Part shown: positions 1-5,989 of the stretch, piece after piece | Layout: every line of letters begins with the position of its first letter | Position numbering within the stretch: the stretch's first letter is position 1 | NCBI GenBank assembly: GCA_018609825.1 | Contig: JAHEOA010000202.1 | Span: 1 to 12,326 of the forward strand | Direction: 5' to 3' | Length of the DNA: 12,326 nucleotides | Origin: Candidatus Bipolaricaulota bacterium | Lineage (GTDB): Bacteria; Bipolaricaulota; Bipolaricaulia; RBG-16-55-9 | Translations under genes and position numbers: made by a program | The notes under the pieces: generated by a model | What the model was told of the DNA's origin: nothing | The model's database searches: none | The model's input: only the letters and a program-made list of their open reading frames with translations

Positions 1-30
1 AAGCTCTGGACCGCCAAGACCGCCGAGCAT
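1..30 (-). CDS. tatA: Probable TatA/TatE-family Sec-independent translocase subunit, N-terminus only
   Basis: Only the first ten codons lie in the window, reading MLGGLGGPEL leftward off the edge. The start is supported by a strong Shine-Dalgarno AAAGGAGG (complement of 38-45) seven bases upstream of the ATG. A second ATG six bases further upstream sits only one base from the Shine-Dalgarno and is less likely. A short Gly-rich N-terminus ending in PEL is typical of TatA/TatB proteins, where it leads into the single transmembrane helix; TatA forms the pore that exports folded twin-arginine proteins. That identity is inference from ten residues. The gene diverges from the sigma-factor operon across about 216 bases. 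Any short protein with a Gly-rich start is the alternative. Confidence 0.5.
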   Translation of the reverse strand, partial: MLGGLGGPEL

Positions 31-153
31 ATGCATTCCTCCTTTCCCTAACCCTATCGGGAAATCGACGTTGTCGCCAGTGACACGCGGATCGACGTGG
101 CGAGCGATCATCACTGGCCACGCTTGATGCCGCTTGAACGTTCGCGTAGGTTT

Positions 154-162
154 GGGAACCTT
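154..162 (+). promoter_or_regulatory. Possible ECF-type -35 element upstream of the sigma gene
   Basis: The sequence GGGAACCTT lies about 85 bases upstream of the sigma factor GTG. ECF sigma factors commonly recognise -35 elements with a GGAAC core and often activate their own operon. No convincing partner -10 (for example CGTC or GTT at 16-18 bases) was found, so this is a weak candidate. The rest of 31-246 shows no other clear element apart from the tatA ribosome-binding site. Confidence 0.22.
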
Positions 163-246
163 GATGGCCGCGCTGCCGGACAACGCCGGGGATGCCATGA
201 ACCGATCCGCGGCGTTCGACATACACCTGAGCGAGGAGGCCAGACG

Positions 247-849
247 GTGGACCGGGACGCCGAACTGATTGCAGGGGTCGATGCAGGGGACGAGAACGCG
301 TTCGCCGAGCTCTACGAGCGCTATCACCGGCGTCTGTTTTCGTTCTTTGTGCGCAAGACCCGAGATCGAGACGCCGCGGAGGAGCTGATCCAAGACACCA
401 TGACCCTCGTCTGGGAAAAGGCCGGCCAGTTCAACGGCACCTCGCACGTCTCCACGTGGATCTTCGGCATCGGCTATCGCAAGATGCTCGAATGGAACCG
501 TGCCAAGAACCGCCAACAGGCGGTCTTTGAGTCCGGCGACCGTGGGGACGATGAGCCCGTGCAGGAGACGACCAGCCGGCCGGAGCACGGCGTCGAGCAC
601 GCCGTGGGGCACGACACGCTCGTGCGCCATGTCCAGAGCGCGCTCGGCGATCTGTCCGAGGAGCACCGCGACGTCGTGAGGATGACGTTTCAAGAGGGGA
701 TGAGCTACCCCGAGATCGCCGAGGCATTGGGCATCCAGCCCGGCACCGTCAAGAGCCGTATGTACTACGCCAAACGACAGCTCAAGGACGGTCTCACCCG
801 ACGGGGACTGAAAGGAGATGAGCTATGGCAGATCGCGAAGGGCCTTTGA
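247..849 (+). CDS. ECF-family RNA polymerase sigma factor
   Basis: A 200-aa sigma-70 family factor of ECF size that directs RNA polymerase to a small regulon. Sigma region 2 spans about residues 18-86 (FAELYERYHRRLFSFF, then AAEELIQDTMTLVWEKA and a STWIFGIGYRKM recognition segment). Region 4 spans about 131-182, with the helix-turn-helix YPEIAEALGIQPGTVKSRMY. An acidic linker of about 45 residues joins them. The frame is open further upstream to 97, but I choose GTG at 247: it has GAGGAGG just upstream, and the extra 50 residues are Arg/Gly-rich and unlike a sigma factor. The 3' end overlaps the anti-sigma gene by 25 bases, so the two are probably translationally coupled and made in fixed ratio. 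The regulon is unknown; the operon suggests envelope functions. Confidence 0.93.
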   Translation: MDRDAELIAGVDAGDENAFAELYERYHRRLFSFFVRKTRDRDAAEELIQDTMTLVWEKAGQFNGTSHVSTWIFGIGYRKMLEWNRAKNRQQAVFESGDRGDDEPVQETTSRPEHGVEHAVGHDTLVRHVQSALGDLSEEHRDVVRMTFQEGMSYPEIAEALGIQPGTVKSRMYYAKRQLKDGLTRRGLKGDELWQIAKGL

Positions 850-2087
850 CGCCTGAGGAAGGCCGCGATCGCCACGAGGCGATCCAGGAGCTTCTGCCGT
901 GGTATCTCAACGACACCCTGGAGGCCGACGAACACGAGCGTGTTGAGCGCCACCTCCAGAGCTGCGCGGAGTGCCGCGACGAGCTCGAGGACCTGAAAGG
1001 GCTCCAGTTTGCCGCGCTTCTGCAACCGGCGTCGTCCCGGGCGTCGCTCGACGAGCAGGCGCCGGAGCGCGTCCCCAATCGCCCATCGAGCGAGCCACGG
1101 CCGTCAGGCACATCCCGACGCCCCGCAAGTTCGCCCTCGGAGCCAGCCCGCCCCGGCTTCTTGGAGTGGCTCAGTGGCCTCATGACGCCGCGTCGACTGG
1201 TCACCGTGCCGGCGTTTGCGGTGCTCTTCATCGCGATCGGCGTCGCCCTTGGCACGCAGCTCGGGCTCGACCAGACGATCATCGGCGACTTCACCGACTC
1301 GGAGGAGCGGGCCTATCAGACCACCGACCGCTACTTCGCCTTCGCCCGCGAGATCCTCTTGGATGGCGAATTCACCATGCGGATCGGCAACCAGGTGAAG
1401 GAGACCGAGTCGTTCACGCTGGAGCGCTCCGCCGAGACCGAGAATCAGCTGCTGTTGACCTCCAACATCCAGGCGGAGGAGCTGTCGGCGCGCCAGCGCA
1501 TGCAGCTGACGCCGGACTTCCGCCCGATCTCCTACAACCTCCAGGGGCCGCTGGTCTATCAGGGCAGCCGCGCGGAGGTGGAGTTCCGGGACAGCCAAGC
1601 CATCATGCGGGTCTGCTGTCGCCCGACGCCGGAGGGCCAGCAGCTCAATCGGCGCATCGTGGAGATCGGCGACGCGACGCCCGTGCTCTACGACTTCAGC
1701 GTCATGAGCCACTTCGCGCTCATGCACCAGCTCATGTCCAATCAACTGTCGGCGGACGGGGTTGAGCCGTCCGAACTGAAACTGACCGCGCTGACGCCCC
1801 AGGCCCTGCGCATGGAAACGATGACCATTCAGGGCGTGAAGCCCGTGACGCTCGTGAGCGAGGATCAGCGGGTTCCGACCACGCGCTATCACCTGACCAG
1901 CGGCAACGACGACCGCAACCTGTCGATCTATCTCTACGAGATGACGGACGAGAACATTCTGCTGGCCGCCTACATGCCGACGCAGCCGCGACTGGCCTCG
2001 TCGTCGGCGATCGTCATCTATCGCAGCGACCTCTACCCCGACGGGCTTGAGCTTCCCGCCGCCCGATCCTCAAGGAGTTCCCCATGA
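825..2087 (+). CDS. Membrane anti-sigma factor: zinc-finger domain plus large extracytoplasmic sensor domain
   Basis: A 420-aa single-pass protein predicted to sequester the upstream sigma factor at the membrane. The cytoplasmic part carries a ZAS zinc-finger motif HX3CX2C (H43, C47, C50) with an additional upstream His (H17). A Pro/Ser-rich linker (about 67-110) follows, then a transmembrane helix (about 125-146, VTVPAFAVLFIAIGVALGTQ). Residues 147-420 lie outside the membrane. I do not recognise them firmly: the pattern of beta strands after YFAFAREILLDGEFTMRI is reminiscent of LolA/RseB- or DUF3108-like folds, but this is a guess. Vicinal cysteines (264-265) in that domain are unusual and could be redox- or metal-responsive. 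The start has AAAGGAG seven bases upstream, inside the sigma gene. Anti-sigma factors are often only 100-250 aa, so this one is large. Confidence 0.88.
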   Translation: MADREGPLTPEEGRDRHEAIQELLPWYLNDTLEADEHERVERHLQSCAECRDELEDLKGLQFAALLQPASSRASLDEQAPERVPNRPSSEPRPSGTSRRPASSPSEPARPGFLEWLSGLMTPRRLVTVPAFAVLFIAIGVALGTQLGLDQTIIGDFTDSEERAYQTTDRYFAFAREILLDGEFTMRIGNQVKETESFTLERSAETENQLLLTSNIQAEELSARQRMQLTPDFRPISYNLQGPLVYQGSRAEVEFRDSQAIMRVCCRPTPEGQQLNRRIVEIGDATPVLYDFSVMSHFALMHQLMSNQLSADGVEPSELKLTALTPQALRMETMTIQGVKPVTLVSEDQRVPTTRYHLTSGNDDRNLSIYLYEMTDENILLAAYMPTQPRLASSSAIVIYRSDLYPDGLELPAARSSRSSP

Positions 2088-3217
2088 CGCTTCCCATGGC
2101 CTCGCGTCAACTGATGACCGTTCTGCTCAGCCTGGCGGTCGTTGGGGTGGCCGCCGGTTGCGAGCTGGAGGAGCTCGCGCTCGACCGGCTCAACGTCAGC
2201 GCGTCCGCCAACGTCGACCTGTCCGACCCCGACGCGAGCGAGACGGTGACCTCCGACATTCCGTTCTCCGGCCAGCGGATCGTCCTCGACAACCCGCTCG
2301 GCCGGATCGAGATCGAGACCGTGGAGGACCCGGGCTACGTCGCCGTCCGGCCCACGATCCACCTCGAGGCCACCAAGAACGTCAAGGGCATGAAGCTGGA
2401 CGACCTTCGGATCGCCACCGACGCCACCTCGGACGAGATTCGGGTCCGAGTGACCACGACGATCGAGTCGGCCCGCAACGCCACGGACGACCGATCGCGG
2501 GAAGCCGGCGAGCCGGTCGGCTGGGTGGATGTCAAGGTTCGGCTCCCGGAGGAAGCGGTCGTGACGCTGCGCCAGAACCTGGGGTCGATCACCGTGAACG
2601 GCTTCCGCGGCGAACTGAGCGCCACGACCGACCTCGGCCAGATCGAGGTGCGCAACGCCGACACGACGGCCATAAGCCTGCGGACCGAGCTCGGCTCGCT
2701 GTCGGTGGCCGACTCGACGGTCGACGGCGATCTGAGGCTGGAAACGTCGGCGGGCGAGGCCCAACTGCTCAACGTCCGCTTCGGCCAGGCCAAGATCGAC
2801 ACGCAGGCCGGCGAGGTCGACGTCAAGGACGCCCGCGGGCGGCGCCTGGCGATAGCCACGCAAGTCGGCGAGATCGACGTGGCCAACGCAGACGTCGAGC
2901 AGCTGGATCTGTCCTCGCAGATGGGCGAGATCAGCCTGCAAGCCACGCGCGTGACTCGGGGCAGCGTCCGGACGCAATGGGGCGAGATCGACGTGCGGCT
3001 GCCCTCGGGCGAGGTCCCGCGCATTCGGGCCTCCACTCAGGCCGGCGGTGTCGACGTCTATCGGCTGCCGACGTCCCTGCGCGCGGCCCTGCAACAGCGC
3101 GGCTCCTGGCTCGGCGAGGGCATCGAGTTCGATCCCGCCAACGCCCGGGGCACGCTCGAGCTGACGGCGCAACTGGGCGACATTCAGATCGTCTTTCCGA
3201 AGACGACGTCGCCGTAA
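2084..3217 (+). CDS. Predicted lipoprotein with DUF4097-like beta-solenoid repeats
   Basis: A 377-aa exported protein of the DUF4097/putative-adhesin type. The N-terminus has a hydrophobic segment (about 10-25) ending in a lipobox-like AAGC with Cys26 as probable lipid attachment site. Residues 66-160 form a beta-rich lead-in. From about 167 to 326 a G-[hydrophobic] turn recurs at residues 168, 186, 205, 225, 244, 263, 282, 301 and 322, a period near 19, as in a right-handed beta-solenoid. The ATG overlaps the anti-sigma stop (ATGA), with AAGGAG six bases upstream; an in-frame ATG at 2096 is an alternative. DUF4097 proteins often neighbour ECF sigma/anti-sigma genes, but their biochemical role is unknown. 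A structural or ligand-sensing partner of the anti-sigma outer domain is a reasonable inference. Confidence 0.85.
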   Translation: MTLPMASRQLMTVLLSLAVVGVAAGCELEELALDRLNVSASANVDLSDPDASETVTSDIPFSGQRIVLDNPLGRIEIETVEDPGYVAVRPTIHLEATKNVKGMKLDDLRIATDATSDEIRVRVTTTIESARNATDDRSREAGEPVGWVDVKVRLPEEAVVTLRQNLGSITVNGFRGELSATTDLGQIEVRNADTTAISLRTELGSLSVADSTVDGDLRLETSAGEAQLLNVRFGQAKIDTQAGEVDVKDARGRRLAIATQVGEIDVANADVEQLDLSSQMGEISLQATRVTRGSVRTQWGEIDVRLPSGEVPRIRASTQAGGVDVYRLPTSLRAALQQRGSWLGEGIEFDPANARGTLELTAQLGDIQIVFPKTTSP

Positions 3218-3300
3218 CGACTCGAGACTGACCGCGCCAGTCGATCCATGATCGGAGCGGAGCGACGATGACGACTCCCTGTAAGGAGGGCAAGGTCCCC

Positions 3301-4107
3301 ATGAACCGACAACATATCCGTACCATGACGCTTATCACGGCCTTCGTGGTCGCGTTCGCCGCGACGCCCACGCTCGCCCGAGCGGACGCCCAACAGGCCC
3401 CGGACGTCCGCCTCGTGGCTCAGCAGGCCCAAGGGGGCATCCAGACGGAGAGTTTCCAGGTGGACATCCCGGAGATCGACACGAACGGCCGGACGTTTGT
3501 CGGCGGCGGCGGCCCGAGCTTCTGGGCCGCGTTCTTCCAGCTGGACGCTCTGGAATCCCAGTTGACCGACATCGCCGCGTTCGACGGCGATCTCCAGGTC
3601 GGCGACCGGGCGGTCTATCTGCTCAAGGGCGGCGGCGGCTTCGGCGGTCGCCGGGTCCGCACGGGCGGGGCCGGCGCAGGCGGCCGTTGGACGTCCCCGG
3701 CCGGCGAGGCCTCCGCCTTCGATCAGGCCCGGCTCGACTTCGGCATGGGCGGATTCCAGATCGAGCGCCTCGTCGCCGAGGACGATGGCTTCGGCCTCAG
3801 CCTGGGCGCGCTGCTCGGGCGCGGCAACTGGTCGCTGACGCTCTCGCGCACGGCCAGCGGCTCCTTCGACGAGGTCGTCACCGAACCGTCCACGCTGTCG
3901 ATGAGCCGCTCGTTCTGGCTGGCCATGCCGTTCGTGAGCGTGGAGTACAAGCTCGTCGAGTTTGCCGGGATCAAGCTGGCCGGAGGCATGGGCGCGACCC
4001 TCAGCTTCGGCGATTGGCAGACCAGCGGCGGCACGGTCGCCCCCGGCGGTCCGCTGAAGAACGCGCTCTTCCCCGTGATCCAGGTCATGTTCGTCTTCGG
4101 CGGCTGA
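3301..4107 (+). CDS. Exported Gly-rich protein of unknown function, last gene of the sigma operon
   Basis: A 268-aa protein I cannot assign to a characterised family. A signal peptide is clear: short basic n-region, hydrophobic LITAFVVAFAATPTLA, probable cleavage after ARADA (about residue 30). The mature part has a short GGGG-PSFWAAFF segment (68-79), a Gly-rich stretch (about 110-128, GGGGFGG then GGAGAGG), and a C-terminal half with alternating hydrophobic strands ending in VIQVMFVFGG, compatible with a beta-structured envelope protein. The start is set at the ATG with AAGGAGG (3283-3289) 11 bases upstream and a normal signal-peptide n-region. An in-frame ATG at 3268 would add 11 residues. 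It lies 83 bases after the solenoid gene on the same strand, so probably the same transcript. Confidence 0.78.
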   Translation: MNRQHIRTMTLITAFVVAFAATPTLARADAQQAPDVRLVAQQAQGGIQTESFQVDIPEIDTNGRTFVGGGGPSFWAAFFQLDALESQLTDIAAFDGDLQVGDRAVYLLKGGGGFGGRRVRTGGAGAGGRWTSPAGEASAFDQARLDFGMGGFQIERLVAEDDGFGLSLGALLGRGNWSLTLSRTASGSFDEVVTEPSTLSMSRSFWLAMPFVSVEYKLVEFAGIKLAGGMGATLSFGDWQTSGGTVAPGGPLKNALFPVIQVMFVFGG

Positions 4108-4121
4108 TCTCACGCCCAACC

Positions 4122-4133
4122 GGGATCGATCCC
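4122..4133. other. 12-bp perfect palindrome between convergent genes
   Basis: GGGATCGATCCC sits in the 55-base gap between the rightward sigma operon and the leftward DUF2007 gene. It could be a protein-binding site or a small part of a bidirectional stop signal, but there is no T-tract on either side. Palindromes of this size occur by chance in GC-rich DNA. Confidence 0.3.
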
Positions 4134-4162
4134 CAGGCAAACCGCCGGAACGGCCGCCGGAT

Positions 4163-4507
4163 TCATGCGGGGGACGATCCGTCGTCGTCCGATGGGCCCG
4201 TGCTGTTGAGCAACGCCCGAGCGGCCTCGGCTTCGGTCTCGGGCACTTGGATTTGGGCCGCAAGCGGCGGGTATGAGGGATCGTTGCCGCCGATCAGCTT
4301 CAGGTGGAAACCGTTCGACTCGAGCAAGCCCTTGGCCATGCGATAGTCCATCGCGTCGCCCTGGCTCTCGAAAACGGTGACGAAGTCTTGATCGTCGGGG
4401 TGGCCGGACGCCTCGGATGCGAGGTCCTCCGCCAGGGGGACTCGGCAGTCCGGGCACTGTGTCGTTCCAGGCGCGTATTCCACGCGGCATTCCGGGCAGA
4501 CGGGCAT
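4163..4507 (-). CDS. Zinc-ribbon plus DUF2007 (putative signal-transducing) protein
   Basis: A 114-aa cytoplasmic protein. Residues 1-25 are a treble-clef/zinc-ribbon with two CXXC pairs (C4, C7 and C18, C21; CPEC and CPDC). Residues about 42-103 match the DUF2007 pattern: FVTVFESQGDAMDYRMAKGLLESNG, then a beta segment and QIQVPETEAEAARALL. DUF2007 has a ferredoxin-like fold that some databases call 'putative signal transducing protein', but no activity is established. The C-terminus is a short acidic/Ser tail. A good Shine-Dalgarno (AAGGGAGG on the coding strand) precedes the ATG. It stands downstream of a GC-rich hairpin, so it is probably transcribed on its own; no clear promoter could be picked out in 4508-4622. 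Confidence 0.85.
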   Translation of the reverse strand: MPVCPECRVEYAPGTTQCPDCRVPLAEDLASEASGHPDDQDFVTVFESQGDAMDYRMAKGLLESNGFHLKLIGGNDPSYPPLAAQIQVPETEAEAARALLNSTGPSDDDGSSPA

Positions 4508-4622
4508 GTCATCGCCTCCCTTCGTTTGTGATAGGGTAACGACGTGTCAGTGCGTCTGCATGAGGAGCCGACCCACAGGGGCCCATCTCTGCGCATGCGG
4601 GAATGGCGATCGGAAATGACGA

Positions 4623-4651
4623 CGGGCCGGCCCCCTTGGGGAGCCGGCCCG
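4623..4651 (-). terminator. GC-rich hairpin, probable terminator of the 57-aa gene
   Basis: A perfect 9-bp stem (CGGGCCGGC / GCCGGCCCG) continues, across one bulged A, into three more C-G pairs with a CTTG loop. It lies about 40 bases past the stop of the leftward 57-aa gene and before the DUF2007 gene. On that strand the downstream side has only a weak T-run (GTCATTTCC), so it may stop transcription inefficiently or act with Rho. Confidence 0.55.
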
Positions 4652-4691
4652 CAGCCCAACCGATTCACAGAGGCTCGGTAAGGAGGTGTGC

Positions 4692-4865
4692 TTAGGGAAG
4701 GATCGACCTCACCACGCGCTGGACGCTGCGCATCCAGCGCCCCAATGCGCCGTCACGACGCTCACCCTGCACCAGCTTGCTCAGCCGATGCGTCCGGGCG
4801 TCCCGTTGCAAGTCCGTCATCTTGGCGCGAGCCACCATGCGATCAGCCGAATAATAGCCAAACAT
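4692..4865 (-). CDS. Small basic protein, 57 aa, unknown function
   Basis: A 57-residue, Arg-rich protein starting MFGYYSADRMVARAKMTDLQ. An upstream ATG would add 11 residues, but AAAGGAGA lies seven bases before the ATG at 4865, which fixes the shorter start. The central part (RDARTHRLSKLVQGERRDG) is highly charged. The C-terminal LGRWMRSVQRVVRSILP is a cationic amphipathic helix that could bind a membrane surface or nucleic acid. No transmembrane segment or known motif is present. The gene sits between two hairpins, so it may be its own transcript. A small inverted repeat (TCACC-TG-GGTGA, 4895-4906) lies just upstream. Function unknown. Confidence 0.68.
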   Translation of the reverse strand: MFGYYSADRMVARAKMTDLQRDARTHRLSKLVQGERRDGALGRWMRSVQRVVRSILP

Positions 4866-4926
4866 TGCCGAATCTCCTTTGCGTGCGTGGGGTGTCACCT
4901 GGGTGAATGACGAAACGCGCCGGGCG

Positions 4927-4947
4927 GTTCACGGAATGATCGGATGA
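4927..4947. repeat. 21-bp direct repeat, copy 1
   Basis: Contains ACGGAATGATCGGATGA preceded by GTTC. It matches the copy at 5045-5065 in 20 of 21 positions (C versus G at the fourth base). It lies about 60 bases upstream of the 57-aa gene. Chance matches of this length are not expected in 12 kb. Confidence 0.8.
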
Positions 4948-4996
4948 ATGCGTGGCTTTTCGACTGTGGACCCGGTTAGGCGTGGGGCGATGGAAA

Positions 4997-5052
4997 CCGA
5001 CAACGGACGAGGTGGCTCGAGGAGGTCCTCAAGCCACCAGGTCCGTTGACGG
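4997..5052. other. 56-nt imperfect hairpin between leftward genes
   Basis: Arms pair as CCG / CGG, CAACGGAC / GTCCGTTG, GGTGGCT / AGCCACC and GAGG / CCTC around an AGGT loop, giving 22 base pairs. They are interrupted only by an A-A mismatch, a tandem GA/AG internal loop and one C-A mismatch. It lies 59 bases past the stop of the leftward acidic-protein gene. On that strand it is followed by GGTTTCC, a weak T-run. It may be a terminator, an mRNA-stability element or part of a small RNA; its 3' arm on the plus strand runs into repeat copy 2. Confidence 0.65.
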
Positions 5053-5065
5053 AATGATCGGATGA
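5045..5065. repeat. 21-bp direct repeat, copy 2
   Basis: Second copy of the repeat at 4927-4947 (spacing 118 bases start to start). Its first eight bases form the plus-strand 3' arm of the large hairpin. Copy 1 shows no comparable hairpin, so the repeat is not simply a by-product of a duplicated stem. Confidence 0.8.
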
Positions 5066-5110
5066 GCGGACGGTTGTCAGTTGCGTCGGTCCGAGGGGCT
5101 AGCGGGCGCG

Positions 5111-5554
5111 TTAGGCCTCGTCCTCCTCGCTTCCGTTCTCGCCCTCGGCCGAGAGTTGGTAGGCGATCAGTTGGTCGCATTCGATCTCGTTCGCCTCGAG
5201 GATCTCGCGCGCGTTGTCGGCGAACTCCTCGGGGACGACGAGCAGGAAGGTGGAGTCCAGGGCGGCGTAGTCCTGCCACTGTTCGACGGCGTCCTCATGG
5301 ACGGTCGCCGGGGTCTCGACCTCGCAGATGGCGGTGACCTCTTCGCCTTCCACGGCGAAGAGGTCGGGACTCAGCTCCGTCTGCTCCTCGACCTCGATGA
5401 CGTTGGCCTGACTGTCGCCAGGGTTGGTTCGCACGTCCTCGAAGCCGTTGGACTCCAGCTGCTCCACGAGCACGTCGATGATGTGATCGTGGAGCTCCTG
5501 CTCCTGTTCCGATCGGATCGGATGGTTGGAATACCCGTTGTCGGATTCCGCCAC
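5111..5554 (-). CDS. Acidic protein with a PD-(D/E)XK-nuclease-like core, unknown function
   Basis: A 147-aa, strongly acidic protein. An N-terminal helix (QEQELHDHIIDVLVEQLESNGF) is followed by ELSPDLFAVEGEEVTAICEVETPATV and then WQDYAALDSTFLLVVPEEFADNAREIL. The order helix, Asp in a PD strand, then E-V-E in the next strand, then a W..YA helix and a hydrophobic strand ending in VP, resembles the PD-(D/E)XK fold. However, the catalytic Lys is replaced by Glu (EVE), so cleavage is doubtful, and the fold call is inference. The start is GTG with AAGGGAG seven bases upstream. It lies 52 bases after the cold-shock gene on the same strand with no strong hairpin between, so co-transcription is likely. 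The C-terminus ends in an acidic tail. Confidence 0.72.
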   Translation of the reverse strand: MAESDNGYSNHPIRSEQEQELHDHIIDVLVEQLESNGFEDVRTNPGDSQANVIEVEEQTELSPDLFAVEGEEVTAICEVETPATVHEDAVEQWQDYAALDSTFLLVVPEEFADNAREILEANEIECDQLIAYQLSAEGENGSEEDEA

Positions 5555-5606
5555 GGTATCGCTCCCTTAGGAAATTGCGGGATGGGTCCGAACTCTGCTG
5601 TTGGGC

Positions 5607-5810
5607 TTATCGCTTCTGGACGTTGGCCGCTCGCGGGCCCTTTTCGTCCTGCTCGACCTCGAACTCGACGCGCTGGCCTTCGGTCAGCGACTTGTAGCCT
5701 TCCTCGTCGATGGCCGAGAAGTGGACGAAGACGTCCTCGCCTCCGTCGTCCTGTTCGATGAAGCCGAACCCCTTGTCATCGTTGAACCACTTGACCGTGC
5801 CGGTCGCCAT
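5607..5810 (-). CDS. csp: Cold-shock domain protein (CspA family)
   Basis: A 67-aa single cold-shock domain, the usual length. RNP1 (KGFGFI, residues 13-18) and RNP2 (VFVHF, about 27-31) are intact, after the canonical [10 protein letters not shown] start. Members bind single-stranded RNA/DNA and act as RNA chaperones in the cytoplasm. This copy is more acidic than the Escherichia coli proteins (DDGGED, DEEG), which could fit a saline niche but is weak evidence. Upstream on the coding strand, AGGA lies 11 bases from the ATG, a loose ribosome-binding site. A good sigma-70-type promoter lies about 150 bases upstream, implying a long leader as in cspA. Confidence 0.96.
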   Translation of the reverse strand: MATGTVKWFNDDKGFGFIEQDDGGEDVFVHFSAIDEEGYKSLTEGQRVEFEVEQDEKGPRAANVQKR

Positions 5811-5954
5811 GATCCAATACGTCCTGCCTTTCTGCTTGTGATTTGGCTACTCCGCGGAGTCTGTTTGGGCGGTTGCACATGGTAGGTGGTCAACGCTTGC
5901 CAACGATCCAGCTGGAACAGCCTTAAGCTTCGGTGGTGTTTGTTTACACCATCC
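5811..5954 (-). other. Predicted long 5' leader of the cold-shock gene
   Basis: If the promoter at 5961-5989 is used, transcription starts near 5954 and leaves about 144 untranslated bases. Cold-shock mRNAs often carry long leaders that refold with temperature. The leader contains a perfect palindrome ACTCCGCGGAGT (5849-5860) and an inverted repeat TGGTGT/ACACCA near its 5' end (5935-5952). The leader itself is inferred. Confidence 0.45.
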
Positions 5955-5960
5955 GACCTC

Positions 5961-5989
5961 AACATACCACATCAGCTGATGCCGGTCAA
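5961..5989 (-). promoter_or_regulatory. Sigma-70-type promoter for the cold-shock gene, with palindromic spacer
   Basis: On the minus strand TTGACC (5989-5984) and TATGTT (5966-5961) are separated by exactly 17 bases. The spacer contains a perfect 12-bp palindrome, CATCAGCTGATG (5970-5981), a good position for a repressor to block polymerase. Confidence 0.6.

Noticed and set aside
97..246. N-terminal extension of the sigma factor from ATG 97
   Set aside because: No ribosome-binding site at 97, non-sigma-like Arg/Gly-rich sequence, and a strong site just before GTG 247.
1104..1892. Long leftward open frame opposite the anti-sigma gene
   Set aside because: It lies antisense to a well-supported gene, has Arg/His/Leu-rich composition from GC-rich codons read backwards, and has no ribosome-binding site or recognisable domain.
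2033..3172. 379-codon leftward frame opposite the solenoid gene
   Set aside because: Mirror of the repetitive coding sequence; the product is rich in Arg, Asp, Gly and His with no known pattern.
2047..3231. Rightward 394-codon frame overlapping the solenoid gene
   Set aside because: Arg/Gly/Pro-rich frame shift of the real gene, which has a lipobox, ribosome-binding site and periodic repeats.
3226..3254. Small inverted repeats GACTG/CAGTC and CGATC/GATCG before the Gly-rich gene
   Set aside because: Only five base pairs each and mutually overlapping; not strong enough to call an attenuator or terminator.
3184..4263. Leftward 359-codon frame across the Gly-rich gene and the DUF2007 end
   Set aside because: Antisense shadow with biased composition; it would overlap two better genes.
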